DNA of 48,261 nt from Candidatus Sysuiplasma acidicola (GCA_019721035.1 JAHEAA010000017.1:1-48261); one strand, 5' to 3'. Shown: positions 34,019-43,492, counted from the first letter of the stretch. Notes: generated from the letters alone by a model not told the origin. Numbers and translations are program-made.

Positions 34019-37000
34019 ATGAACGGTTACTATCTTTTTCCCGACATAAAAGGAGAGCGTGTAATATTTGTAAACGATGACGACCTGTGGGAGTTCAGCA
34101 CAGCGGACCATGAGGTCAAAAAAATTGCTGGCGGCATGGGCATTATCACAACTCCAAGATTCTCTCCTGACGGCAAATGGATTGCTTTCAGAAGTGCCGG
34201 AAGCCAATCCACGACTTCGGCGGAAATTTACCTGATACCTTCCACCGGTGGTGAAGTCAGAAGAGTCACATATTTTGGTTCTCCGGTGACAACCATTGCA
34301 GGATGGTCGCCTGAAGGGAAACTGATAGTGAGCACAGATGCCGGTAAGCCGTTCACCGGATGGAGAGAATTGCACGAATTCGGAACAGATTCGAAAACAC
34401 ACAGGCAACTGAAGCTCGGGCCCGCGACTGCAATAGAGTACGGGAAGCATGGTGTCGTGCTCGCGCGTAATTCTGTGGACCTTCCGCAGTGGAAACGATA
34501 CAAGGGTGGTGCTAGAGGAAAATTCTGGAAGGACAAAGCGGGCAACGGTACATTCAGCAAATTTCTCGAACTGGACGGAAACCTGACTTCACCGATGTGG
34601 GTCGGTGACAGACTCTATTTCATATCAGATCATGAAGGGACAGGCAACCTCTACTCTGTCGATCACAAGGGAGAGGACATTAAACGCCATACCGAGCATT
34701 CGGAATTCTTTGCTCGAAACGCCAGGAGCGACGGCAGACGTATCGTGTACCAGAGCGGCGGCGACATCTACCTTTTCGATGTCGAACAACAGCATTCTGT
34801 AAAACTCGAGATAGAGACGCCGATAACGCGTCTTCAGACAAAAGAGAGATTCATCGACACCGGAGAGTTCCTGGAAGAGTGCTCGCTTGACAGAAACGGG
34901 CACAGTGTTCTTCTGGTTGCGAGGGGAAAGCCGTTCGTAATGGACAACTGGGAGGGCGCGGTGACGCAGATAGGGGTGAGGGATGGAGTCCGGTACCGCC
35001 TCTGTGCCTTCCTGCATTCAGGAAAAATCGCGGCAGTGAGCGATGAGGGCGGCGAGGAGAAGATAGAGGTATTCGATCGCGACGGAGCGAGCCTCCGCAA
35101 GATAGCAGTCAAAGGTTCTGTTATGAAACTCGAGACAGCCAGTGGCAGAGACAGGCTGGCATTCTCGACAAACAGGTTTGAACTGCATGTGCTGGATACA
35201 GCGAAGGGCACTGTAAAGACCATCGACAGGAGTGAGTACGGCATCATAGATGAATTTGCATTTTCATCTGACGGGGAGCATATTGCCTACAGTTTTCCTG
35301 AAGCCATGAACGTAAACACCATCAGACTTGCAAAGGTTGCCGACGGGAAGAAGGTGAACGTTACGGCACCCAATGCGAATGATTTTTCACCCGCATTCGA
35401 TCCGGACGGGAGATACCTCTTCTTCCTCTCTGACAGAGAGCTCGATCCCGTTTACGACAAAATCCTGTTCGACCTCGGATTCCCGAAGACTGCGAGGCCC
35501 TTTGCCGTTACACTCAGGAAGGATCTTCCGTCGCCTTTCATCAAGTCTCCTCCGAGCGGGGAGAAAAAAGGCTCAGCGGACAAGGGAGTTGATTTCGGCG
35601 GCATAGAAAACAGGATCGAACCGTTTCCGGTGGAGGACGCAGACTTCTCCAGAATAATGGGCATACACGGAAAGGCGCTCTTCCTGTCATTCCCTGTGGA
35701 GGGGTCGAAGAAGTACTATCTCTATTCGGCAGAGAGGAGAAGAGGAACACTGATGTCATACGATTTCGAAAGGATGGAGACGGAGGAATATGCGTCCGGC
35801 ATCAGCGATTTCAGCCTCTCGGCGGACGCATCGCAGCTCCTCCTCTTCTATGACAAAGAGATAAGGGTTGTTGAATCTGGCAAAAAGGTTGAAGGCGGTG
35901 CTGAGAAGAAACCGGGAAAGAAGAGCGGTTACATAGACCTTGGCAGGATTAAGGCGACAGTCAGTCCGCCGGAAGAATGGAAGCAGATGCTCAGAGAGAC
36001 TTGGCGGCTTATGCGTGAGAATTACTGGAGAGAGGACATGCTGGGAAGGGACTGGAATGCCGTTTACCGGAAATACAGCAAACTTCTGCCCAGAGTGAGC
36101 ACCAGGTATGAACTGTCTGATCTCATAAGAGAGATGCAGGGCGAGCTGGGTACTTCTCACTCATATGAGATAGGAGGCGATTATGACCGGTCGAGACCAT
36201 ACCAGATTGGCGGGCTGGGCGCAGAATTCGAAGTCAGGAAGGGCGCGTATTACATAAGCGACTTCTTTATTGGCGACCCGGCGAATGACGGCGAGAAGTC
36301 ACCGCTTCTCTCACCAGGAGTCAATGCGATGAAGGGAGACAGGCTCCTTTCCATAAACGGCGTTACGCTCTCGGAGGAGAATTCACCCCAGCGGCTACTG
36401 GAAAACAGATCCGGCGATCTCGTCAACATAGTCCTTGAACGCGGTCGTTCGAGGAAGGAATGCACCATACGCACACTGAAAAACGAGAAGCGGCTCATAT
36501 ACAGGGCATGGGTTGAACGAAACAGGAAATATGTTCACGACAGGACCGGCGGAAGAATAGGCTACCTCCATATACCGGACATGGGCCCGAACGGTTTTGC
36601 CGAATTCCACAGGATTTACCGGCTGGAAACTGAAAGGGACGGCATGATCGTGGATCTGCGGTACAACTCGGGTGGGCATGTGTCCGCCCTGCTGCTGGAA
36701 AAACTGGCCAGGAAGCGCATAGGCTATGACAGGCCGAGGCGCGGGAAGGCCTATCCTTATCCGCCTGATTCAGTGAAGGGTCCGCTGGTTGCGATAACCA
36801 ACGAGCTCGCCGGTTCCGACGGAGACATATTCAGCCACGGATTCAAGCTGCTGAACCTCGGTCCGCTCATCGGCACGAGGACATGGGGCGGAGTCATAGG
36901 CATTAATCCGAGAATAAGGCTCGTTGACGGTACACGTGTGACTCAACCGCAGTATGCGTTCTGGTTCAAGGATGTGGGCTGGAACGTCGAAAATTACGGG

Positions 37001-37138
37001 ACTGATCCGACAATTGAAGTGGAGATCGCTCCTCAGGATTACGCAGAGGGAAGGGATCCGCAGATGGAACGGGCAATAACCGAAATACTGACAATGCTGA
37101 AGGAGCCAGGCATGATGCTCGAGGAACCTGAACTGTGA
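34019..37138 (+). CDS. tri: Tricorn protease
   Basis: Tricorn is a giant cytosolic peptidase that cuts proteasome- or import-derived oligopeptides into shorter pieces. The 1039-residue chain has the full architecture: a six-bladed then a seven-bladed beta-propeller (about residues 1-630), a C1 helical part, a PDZ domain (about 730-820) and the S41-type C2 catalytic domain. Catalytic candidates are Ser713-His714 (in T-S-H-S-Y), Ser933-Asp934 (in A-G-S-D-G-D) and Glu991 (in V-E-N-Y-G). Each lies 32 positions before its counterpart in the Thermoplasma enzyme, which I recall as His746, Ser965 and Glu1023. It directly follows a peptide importer. Confidence 0.95.
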   Translation: MNGYYLFPDIKGERVIFVNDDDLWEFSTADHEVKKIAGGMGIITTPRFSPDGKWIAFRSAGSQSTTSAEIYLIPSTGGEVRRVTYFGSPVTTIAGWSPEGKLIVSTDAGKPFTGWRELHEFGTDSKTHRQLKLGPATAIEYGKHGVVLARNSVDLPQWKRYKGGARGKFWKDKAGNGTFSKFLELDGNLTSPMWVGDRLYFISDHEGTGNLYSVDHKGEDIKRHTEHSEFFARNARSDGRRIVYQSGGDIYLFDVEQQHSVKLEIETPITRLQTKERFIDTGEFLEECSLDRNGHSVLLVARGKPFVMDNWEGAVTQIGVRDGVRYRLCAFLHSGKIAAVSDEGGEEKIEVFDRDGASLRKIAVKGSVMKLETASGRDRLAFSTNRFELHVLDTAKGTVKTIDRSEYGIIDEFAFSSDGEHIAYSFPEAMNVNTIRLAKVADGKKVNVTAPNANDFSPAFDPDGRYLFFLSDRELDPVYDKILFDLGFPKTARPFAVTLRKDLPSPFIKSPPSGEKKGSADKGVDFGGIENRIEPFPVEDADFSRIMGIHGKALFLSFPVEGSKKYYLYSAERRRGTLMSYDFERMETEEYASGISDFSLSADASQLLLFYDKEIRVVESGKKVEGGAEKKPGKKSGYIDLGRIKATVSPPEEWKQMLRETWRLMRENYWREDMLGRDWNAVYRKYSKLLPRVSTRYELSDLIREMQGELGTSHSYEIGGDYDRSRPYQIGGLGAEFEVRKGAYYISDFFIGDPANDGEKSPLLSPGVNAMKGDRLLSINGVTLSEENSPQRLLENRSGDLVNIVLERGRSRKECTIRTLKNEKRLIYRAWVERNRKYVHDRTGGRIGYLHIPDMGPNGFAEFHRIYRLETERDGMIVDLRYNSGGHVSALLLEKLARKRIGYDRPRRGKAYPYPPDSVKGPLVAITNELAGSDGDIFSHGFKLLNLGPLIGTRTWGGVIGINPRIRLVDGTRVTQPQYAFWFKDVGWNVENYGTDPTIEVEIAPQDYAEGRDPQMERAITEILTMLKEPGMMLEEPEL

Positions 37139-37326
37139 ATCGGGGATAATAACGCGTGCCTGTGACCCGGTCAGGACCCCGGAGCACGTCCTTACCAGGG
37201 GGCCGGGGCAGACCCATCAGGGCATTACACAGGGAAAGCTCAGCGGCGGCCCATGAAACTCCATTCACGCAGATGTGCGTAAGGTATATCAGCAGGGCAC
37301 CGGGTGGTGCGTGTGTCTGGCCCGCA

Positions 37327-38490
37327 TTACTGCTTCCTGAGGCTGTCCAGTGCACCCGTGAGATCATCTATCAGGTCCGATGCATCCTCGATACCGACCG
37401 ATACTCTGATGAGACCTTCATCGATGCCAATCCTATCCCGTTCTGACTCGGGGACGGAAGCATGCGTCATCAGTGAAGGAACCTCAATCAGTGACTCCAC
37501 TCCGCCCAGGCTTTCGGCGACTGCGAACAGTTTCAGCTCCTTCAGCATGCGTCTTGTTGCTTCTCCGCCGCCATTCAGTTCGAATGAGACCATTCCACCG
37601 AAGCCCGCAGCCTGTCTTCCGGCAAGCTCATGCTGCGGATGACTGCTGAGGCCGGGGTAGTATACGCGCTTCACTTCCTTCCTTCCCTCAAGGAAGCTGG
37701 CAATTTCCATTGCATTCCTGCAGTGGCGTCCCATCCTGAGTTCCAGTGTCTTTGCACCCCTCATTATGAGGAAGCAGTCGAATGGAGAAGGCACGCCCCC
37801 AGCTGCATTCTGATTGTATTTAAGCAGCGGGTAAAGCTCTATGTCGGAAAGCATGATCGCGCCGCCGACCACGTCGCTGTGCCCGGCAACATATTTTGTT
37901 GTGCTGTGGAGAGCTATTGTCGCTCCGAGTGCCAGCGGATGCTGCAGGTACGGGCTCATGAACGTGTTGTCAACAACCGTTGCTGCACCCGCATCTGAAG
38001 CAATCTCTGAAATCGCCCGTATATCACAGATCCTGAGAAGGGGATTTGAAGGACTCTCGAGCCAGACAATCTTCGTTCTGTCTGTAATGCATTTCCGCAC
38101 ATTGTCGGCATCAGTGACATCGGTGAAAGTCGTTCTGATCCCGAATCTGGCCATTACACTTGTCAGCAGTCTTCTTGTGCCGCCGTACAGGTCTTCGCCT
38201 GCAACGACATGATCCCCGTTTTCCAGCAGCGAAAGAAGAAGCGTTGTCTCTGCAGCGAGTCCCGAGGAAAAAGCAAGACCGTATTTCGCGTCTTCAAGCG
38301 ACGCGAGTTTCGACTCCAGTGCACTCCTTGTGGGATTGGCCGTTCTTGAATAATCGAACCCTTTTGTCGGTTCTGATACCTCAGACCTCGCAAACGTAGA
38401 TGACAGGTGTACTGCCGAAACGACGTCGCCGTAGCCGTTCAGTGTGTCCGGTTCCTCGCCCGCGTGAATAGCCCTCGTTGCAAATTTCAT
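37327..38490 (-). CDS. Cystathionine gamma-synthase/lyase-family PLP enzyme
   Basis: This 387-residue enzyme belongs to the Cys/Met-metabolism PLP family. The pyridoxal lysine lies in H-S-T-T-K-Y-V-A-G-H-S-D (about residues 196-207). Other hallmarks are Y-S-R-T-A-N-P-T-R near 47, G-L-A-F-S-S-G-L-A-A near 72, D-N-T-F-M-S-P near 173, and E-S-L-I-E-V-P-S-L-M-T-H-A near 330, followed by R-V-S-V-G-I-E. It either makes cystathionine from cysteine and an acylated homoserine or cleaves it; sequence does not separate the two well. It starts at ATG 38490, with a TATA-like ATATTAAAAG at 38528-38537. Confidence 0.9.
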   Translation of the reverse strand: MKFATRAIHAGEEPDTLNGYGDVVSAVHLSSTFARSEVSEPTKGFDYSRTANPTRSALESKLASLEDAKYGLAFSSGLAAETTLLLSLLENGDHVVAGEDLYGGTRRLLTSVMARFGIRTTFTDVTDADNVRKCITDRTKIVWLESPSNPLLRICDIRAISEIASDAGAATVVDNTFMSPYLQHPLALGATIALHSTTKYVAGHSDVVGGAIMLSDIELYPLLKYNQNAAGGVPSPFDCFLIMRGAKTLELRMGRHCRNAMEIASFLEGRKEVKRVYYPGLSSHPQHELAGRQAAGFGGMVSFELNGGGEATRRMLKELKLFAVAESLGGVESLIEVPSLMTHASVPESERDRIGIDEGLIRVSVGIEDASDLIDDLTGALDSLRKQ

Positions 38491-38684
38491 ATGTCTGCCT
38501 TCAGCACGGGAGTCAGACTGTTGACCCTTTTAATATCAGCGATCCTCAGCATCACCAATGTTCGTGTGCGGAGGAACTGCCAAAAGGTCACTGATATACA
38601 GGGGACATGAACGCCGTAATGAATGTTATTGTGAATCTAACTGGCATCTTCGATGAACTATAACGACAATATCGAACCGCGTGC

Positions 38685-39710
38685 CTATCCAGCTTCCTCG
38701 ACTCGCTTGAGGACCCGAAGCGCTTTGAGTGTGATCCATTTGCTGGGCTTCCCTTCCTCTTCCAATGCAAAAGGCTTGAAATTTCTCATGTCGATATCGT
38801 ACCCGGCACCCGGTGCAATATCCGGATGAACCTTATCCAGGAGCCATGTTCCGTCGCTCTGGCGTTTCTCCTTCAGTATCTTCAGCGCAGGCAGTAAACG
38901 CCTGTCGTCCGCATAGCCAAATCCGGTCATCAGGTCCAGCCCGGTAAGTATGTCGTAGTAGTAGTGGACCGGATAGTGGAACCTGAACCATGGCTCATAT
39001 CTCCTCTTCCCTTCCTCGAAGAGCTTCCTCTCGAGATAGAATTCAGCCCCTCTCGCGATAGAGCGCTCGATGGCAGCGGTCCGCTTTGATTTTGGCAGTG
39101 CAGCGAATGCCGCCAGCGCCTCCCAGCCGTCGAGTGTTCCATTGTCACTGGGAAAACAGTGCCAGCCTCCATCCTCCTTCTGGTCTTCGAGCAATCTGTC
39201 ATACAGTTTTCTGACTCTGTGATCTTCGGCGTAGCCGAATCGAGCAAGCATGCGGGCGGTGTTTCCAACAATACAGACCTCATCGTTGAACCAGTTGATC
39301 ATGGATCCAAGCATGAGCCTGTATCTGAAGAAAAGATCGGCTGTCTTTCCAATTCGCCGGTCTTTGCGGGTAAGTCCGAGATCCGAAAGCACGATGGCCC
39401 GCCAGTTGGTGGCCACGTATTTTGGCCTGTACATGAAATCGAGCCACTGTAGCAGGTTTTCCGGCGTTGCGTCCCCAGGTTCGCTCTGTTCCCAGTATCC
39501 GCCCGGTTTCTGTAATTCAAGAACGTCTCTTGCCCAGCCTTTCCTGGATATCTGCGAATATGCACCTTTCACTTCTGCGTCATTCTCTGTGCGGTCCAGA
39601 ATGTCACGTAGAGTGTGGTAGCGCACGGAAGGCTGATTCTTCTCGAGCAGCCAGTCGATTACTTGCTTATTCTGCTTATAGAAACCTGAATTGGCCAAAG
39701 AACGTCGCAT
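38685..39710 (-). CDS. Alpha/alpha-toroid protein (prenyltransferase/squalene-cyclase-like fold)
   Basis: This 341-residue protein has repeated helix-pair blocks with the terpenoid-cyclase-like pattern: L-E-L-Q-K-P-G-G-Y-W near residue 65, L-L-E-D-Q-K-E-D-G-G-W-H-C-F-P near 190 and I-L-K-E-K-R-Q-S-D-G-T-W near 295. These resemble the Q-x-x-D-G-x-W repeats of squalene cyclases, but the length is about half of a real cyclase and no D-x-D-D-T-A motif is visible. A catalytic cyclase role is therefore unlikely. Function is unknown. A TATA-like CTATTTAG lies about 22 bases before ATG 39710. Confidence 0.65.
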   Translation of the reverse strand: MRRSLANSGFYKQNKQVIDWLLEKNQPSVRYHTLRDILDRTENDAEVKGAYSQISRKGWARDVLELQKPGGYWEQSEPGDATPENLLQWLDFMYRPKYVATNWRAIVLSDLGLTRKDRRIGKTADLFFRYRLMLGSMINWFNDEVCIVGNTARMLARFGYAEDHRVRKLYDRLLEDQKEDGGWHCFPSDNGTLDGWEALAAFAALPKSKRTAAIERSIARGAEFYLERKLFEEGKRRYEPWFRFHYPVHYYYDILTGLDLMTGFGYADDRRLLPALKILKEKRQSDGTWLLDKVHPDIAPGAGYDIDMRNFKPFALEEEGKPSKWITLKALRVLKRVEEAG

Positions 39711-39813
39711 AGGAATGACTGTCCGCGGCTAAATAGTTTCTATTTTTCTTTCAGGACAAGTTGACCGTCCACGCCCGGGATAGACGTTATGCCTGTGTGA
39801 GCCGGAAAGTGTT

Positions 39814-41058
39814 ATGAGGGAATACAAATTGCCTCACACTATGTCCTCCACCTCAGTGGAAACAAAACCCGGCCCACTGGAAGGCATCAGAGTGCTTGAT
39901 TTCACCAGGGCAATGTCCGGTCCTTTCTGCACAATGCTGCTCGGAGATCTCGGAGCTGAAGTCACCAAAGTTGAGCCGGAGAAGGGCGATGATACGAGAG
40001 CGTGGGCACCTCCGGAATTAAATGGAATGTCTACGTACTTCATGAGCGCGAACAGAAACAAGCTCAGCGTTGCGCTGGATCTGACGAAGGAGAAATGCAC
40101 GGAGATAGTGAAGAGGCTTGCACTGCAATCGGACATAGTCGTGGAGAACTTCAGACCCGGCATAGCAAAAAAACTTGGCATCGACTATGGCACACTCTCT
40201 GCGTACAACAGCCGCCTGATTTACTGCAGCATATCTGGTTTCGGGCAAACAGGACCCTACAGGGAGAAACCGGGGTTCGACCTTACAGTGCTGGCCGTGT
40301 CAGGCCTCATGAGCCTTACAGGCGAAGAAGGAAGACCGCCTGTCAAGTTTGGCGTTCCAATCAGTGACATAACGGCTGGCCTCTTTGCATCGGTGGCGAT
40401 ACTTTCCGCGTTGTTCAGGAGATCTGAAACGGGCAGGGGGCAGTACATCGACATGTCAATGCTGGATGCGAACATGCTGACGCTCACCCATCAGGCAACC
40501 AGCTACTTTGCAACGGGCAGGAACCCCGCGCGCCTTGGCTCAGCGCATGCGAGCATAGCGCCGTATCAGGTATATGCCACATCGGACGGATTTATTTCGG
40601 TCGCCGTGGGCAGCGAGAAGCTTTGGAAGGAGTTCTGCGTGGCAATGGACATGAAAGAGCTGCTCAATGACCCTCAACTGCTTACGAATCCGCAACGTGT
40701 GAGGAACAGGAAGCTCCTCAACTCGAAGCTTGAGCCTGCATTCGCAGACATGAAAACTTCGGAGGCGTTGAGCAGGCTTGAGAGAGCCGGCATTCCGGCC
40801 GCTCCCATAAACAGCATGAGCGATATCGTCTCCGATCCGCAGGTAAAAGCAAGGAAGATGATAGGCGATGTCAGTCATCCGGTATACGGTGGCATGAAAA
40901 GCATCGGCTCGCCCTTTGCGCTCAGCGAGACACCGGGCACAGTGAGGCTTGCTCCGCCGCTGCTCGGCGAACATACGATTCAGACGCTGAGACAGCTGCG
41001 TTTCACCGAGGAGGAAATCAACGAATTGCTCAGAGAAAAGGCGGTTTTCTCCCGCTGA
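39814..41058 (+). CDS. CaiB/BaiF-family CoA transferase
   Basis: This 414-residue class III CoA transferase moves CoA between carboxylic acids without ATP. Family landmarks are L-E-G-I-R-V-L-D-F-T-R-A-M-S-G-P-F (about residues 22-38), L-G-A-E-V-T-K-V-E-P near 50, N-R-N-K-L-S-V-A-L-D-L near 80, and G-F-G-Q-T-G-P-Y near 148. The catalytic Asp is in I-S-D-I-T-A-G near 188. The substrate acid is unknown. ATG 39841 is a slightly shorter start. The gene is next to an SDR, a thiolase homologue and a DUF35 protein, all of which act on CoA thioesters or their products. Confidence 0.9.
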   Translation: MREYKLPHTMSSTSVETKPGPLEGIRVLDFTRAMSGPFCTMLLGDLGAEVTKVEPEKGDDTRAWAPPELNGMSTYFMSANRNKLSVALDLTKEKCTEIVKRLALQSDIVVENFRPGIAKKLGIDYGTLSAYNSRLIYCSISGFGQTGPYREKPGFDLTVLAVSGLMSLTGEEGRPPVKFGVPISDITAGLFASVAILSALFRRSETGRGQYIDMSMLDANMLTLTHQATSYFATGRNPARLGSAHASIAPYQVYATSDGFISVAVGSEKLWKEFCVAMDMKELLNDPQLLTNPQRVRNRKLLNSKLEPAFADMKTSEALSRLERAGIPAAPINSMSDIVSDPQVKARKMIGDVSHPVYGGMKSIGSPFALSETPGTVRLAPPLLGEHTIQTLRQLRFTEEEINELLREKAVFSR

Positions 41059-41338
41059 GTCGCACAGCCTGCAACAACCGACCATCTGCACCACGATAAT
41101 GCGCTGAGGTAATCGACAAATTTTCGGACATTCCGTGCGCGTGGGGACTGCTGTCGCATCTGGGCACCATCAGGAACGCGGACTGACCGGCGCAGTCACT
41201 GTTCTGCCCCCTGCATAACTCTTCTTCTGCCTCAACGCTTTTCGCATCAACACTACTGAAAAACCTATGCAGGATTGACGAGGTGCTGTAAGGATGTGGC
41301 TGCCCGGGAGTGAGAGCGATGCTTCCCATATGTGAAAT

Positions 41339-42043
41339 TCACAGACCTGACTGTATGCTTGTGGAATGTCCGCCGTCCACTTCTATCAGCTGGCCTGTGA
41401 TAAGTGGATTATCCAACAGGTACGATACTGTTTTTGCTATGTTCTCGGTGGGAAGCCGTCCCTTATGCAAGAGTCTGGTACCCTTGTCCGGGAAGCTGCC
41501 GTCGCCTCTGTTGAAGAATCCAGGGGAGACGCCGTTGACAGTTATGTTGTCCTGCAGGAGTTCGGCAGCAAGCTGTTTCACCATGAAATGCACGCTGCCC
41601 TTTCCTGCCGCATACGCCACGTTGCCGTTCAGATACACGTTTGGCGCGGCAGAAACTGCGACTATGGAACCGTGCCCGCTTCGCCTGAGGTAACCAACGG
41701 TCGACCTGACTGTATTATAGAAGGTCAGTGCATTGTTGAGCAGCGCGCCGGTGAAAAAAGCGCTGTCGACATTTTCAATTGTCTCCTTCTTGAAATACCC
41801 GCCAGCAGTATGAACGAGCGAGTCAACGCTCCCGAGGAGACCCGCGGCTTCCTCCACCATATGTGAGACCTGCGACTCATCTGTAAGGTCGCAACGTATA
41901 TGCGCGACAGACAGTTCCGATGCGAGTTCCGCACCGGTTTTTCCTCGTGAAACAACAACCACTTTGTGGCCCGTTCTGTGCAGTTCCCTGACAACTGCTG
42001 CACCGATCCCGTCACCCACGCCGCTTACTATCACCGAACGCAT
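41339..42043 (-). CDS. Short-chain dehydrogenase/reductase
   Basis: This 234-residue SDR has the cofactor loop S-G-V-G-D-G-I-G (residues 6-13), a little unusual since most have T-G-x-x-x-G-I-G. D-L-T-D is present after the third strand. The active-site pair is Y-A-A-G-K, with a Ser about 13 residues earlier in V-A-V-S-A. It also has P-G-F and a C-terminal G-Q-x-I-x-V-D-G-G. It probably oxidises or reduces a hydroxyacyl intermediate, possibly a CoA ester, given its neighbours. The open frame reaches 42067, but ATG 42043 has a TATA-like box 26 bases upstream. Confidence 0.88.
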   Translation of the reverse strand: MRSVIVSGVGDGIGAAVVRELHRTGHKVVVVSRGKTGAELASELSVAHIRCDLTDESQVSHMVEEAAGLLGSVDSLVHTAGGYFKKETIENVDSAFFTGALLNNALTFYNTVRSTVGYLRRSGHGSIVAVSAAPNVYLNGNVAYAAGKGSVHFMVKQLAAELLQDNITVNGVSPGFFNRGDGSFPDKGTRLLHKGRLPTENIAKTVSYLLDNPLITGQLIEVDGGHSTSIQSGL

Positions 42044-42065
42044 GACTGCGAATACGCCGGCTGCC

Positions 42066-42072
42066 ATAAATA
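42066..42072 (-). promoter_or_regulatory. TATA box of the SDR gene
   Basis: TATTTAT on the minus strand is centred 26 bases upstream of ATG 42043, supporting a leaderless transcript and this start. Confidence 0.5.
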
Positions 42073-42113
42073 GTTGGCAGGGAACAATCGGGCGGGGGTC
42101 AGCGCAGCGGGAC

Positions 42114-42332
42114 TCACACTTTCCTGTAGATTGCTTTTGTCTTTCCCAGCCTGGCGATTATGAGTTCGTAGGAGTCTTCGAAACCGGCGGGTGTCACAGT
42201 GAGTTTAGAGGAGACGAGTGGTTCAGGCTCGCCTGCCTCTGTCTCGGTGAATTTCTCTCCAAGGCATCCGGGACACACAGCCCTACGTTCAAACATCTCA
42301 TTTGCGCACGTTTCACACCTGAACACTTTCAT
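42114..42332 (-). CDS. DUF35 (zinc-ribbon/OB-fold) partner of the thiolase homologue
   Basis: This small protein of 72 residues has a rubredoxin-like zinc ribbon, C6-x-x-C9 and C20-x-x-C23, followed by a short beta-rich part that looks like a reduced OB fold. DUF35 proteins form complexes with thiolase-fold enzymes and bring acyl-CoA to the active site. It is shorter than most family members (about 120-140 residues), so the OB fold may be incomplete. It overlaps the thiolase stop by four bases (ATGA), so both are made from one message. Confidence 0.8.
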   Translation of the reverse strand: MKVFRCETCANEMFERRAVCPGCLGEKFTETEAGEPEPLVSSKLTVTPAGFEDSYELIIARLGKTKAIYRKV

Positions 42333-43465
42333 TTGCTGACCCCCATGATTGCCGCCGTTGCCGAATTGCCGAATCCTGCCATGTTCATCGCCATGCCGTT
42401 CTCCGGATTCTTCACCTGGCGCTGCCCTGCCTCGTTCCTGAGCTGGAGAAAGACTTCCGCCGCCTGTGCGACGCCTGTTGCGCCTATCGGATGCCCCTTC
42501 GAGTTCAGACCGCCGCTCGTATTTACGGGCAGCTCCCCACCTATTTCAGTGGCTCCTTCGGCAACAGCCTTCCATCCCTCTCCCCTTCCGAAAAAGCCAA
42601 GAGATTCCGTCTGCACTATCTCGAGTATGGTGGCCATGTCGTGCAACTCTGCGAAGTCGGGGCGCTCCACGCCCGATTGCCGCTTCGCTATTTCACCAGC
42701 CCTCCTGACAGACGGTATGTCTGTGAATGTCTTCCTGTCTGTGAGATGTGCGCACTCAGAAGACATTCCTATGCCCTTCACATAGACCGGTTTTTCTGTA
42801 TAGCTCTCCGCCTGATCGTCAGGCACAACGAGAAGCGAAGTTGAACCGTCGCTTATCGGGCTGATCTCAAACAGCCTCAGCGGATCTATGATGACGGCTG
42901 ACTGCAGCACCTGCTCGAGCGTCAGCACCTTCTGTATGTGTGCATTCGGGTTCATTGCACCGTTTATATGATTCTTGACTGCGACCTGTGCTATCGACTC
43001 CCTGGTTGCACCGAATTCACTCATGTAGAGTTTTGTGAGAAGGCCCGCAAGCGACGGGAGTGACGGACCAGCTGCCTTCTCCCTCTCACCCAGCAGCGAT
43101 GAAATGATCTTCGTTACATCCTTTGTCGGTTTCCCTGACATCTTCTCGACGCCGATGACGAGGACGGCTTTGGCCATGTTCGATTCAATGAGCGACACAG
43201 CCGACAACAGCCCAGCGCCGCCGCTGCCGCTCGTGTTGTCTATCCTGATTGAAGGCACTGCATCCAGAGAGAGAAAAGTTGTGACGAGGTTGTTCAGCCC
43301 GGACATGTCGTTGAACTCTCCAGAATAGCAGTTTGAGACGAGCACGAAGTCGATGCTGTCCCTGTATTTCCTCGAAACAGGCAGCGCAGATTCCGCAGCC
43401 AGATCCATGATGCCCTCTTTTCTCTTGCCAAACCTGCTGAAACCCGCAGACACGATGGCAGCCAT
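42329..43465 (-). CDS. Thiolase-fold protein with the nucleophilic cysteine replaced
   Basis: This 378-residue protein belongs to the SCP2/archaeal acetyl-CoA acetyltransferase branch. The late motifs are preserved: E-L-H-D near residue 290, G-G-L-N-S-K-G-H-P-I-G-A-T-G near 330, and a C-terminal M-N-M-A-G-F-G. At the nucleophile position, where relatives read N-A-C-A-S-G, it has N-T-S79-G-S-G. A normal Claisen thiolase reaction is therefore doubtful. An aldolase-type or scaffold role, as in the steroid enzyme Ltp2 with its DUF35 partner, is possible. The frame reaches 43612, but ATG 43465 gives the family start and has a TATA-like box 24.5 bases upstream. Confidence 0.83.
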   Translation of the reverse strand: MAAIVSAGFSRFGKRKEGIMDLAAESALPVSRKYRDSIDFVLVSNCYSGEFNDMSGLNNLVTTFLSLDAVPSIRIDNTSGSGGAGLLSAVSLIESNMAKAVLVIGVEKMSGKPTKDVTKIISSLLGEREKAAGPSLPSLAGLLTKLYMSEFGATRESIAQVAVKNHINGAMNPNAHIQKVLTLEQVLQSAVIIDPLRLFEISPISDGSTSLLVVPDDQAESYTEKPVYVKGIGMSSECAHLTDRKTFTDIPSVRRAGEIAKRQSGVERPDFAELHDMATILEIVQTESLGFFGRGEGWKAVAEGATEIGGELPVNTSGGLNSKGHPIGATGVAQAAEVFLQLRNEAGQRQVKNPENGMAMNMAGFGNSATAAIMGVSK

Positions 43466-43486
43466 GCTGTTGGGATAACGAAGCCT

Positions 43487-43492
43487 GATAAG
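43487..43492 (-). promoter_or_regulatory. Weak TATA-like box of the thiolase homologue
   Basis: CTTATC on the minus strand is centred 24.5 bases upstream of ATG 43465. It is a weak match but agrees with the family start of the protein. Confidence 0.3.

Noticed and set aside
42329-43465. Mevalonate-pathway acetoacetyl-CoA thiolase
   Set aside because: The nucleophilic cysteine is replaced and no HMG-CoA synthase gene is adjacent, unlike the standard archaeal cluster.
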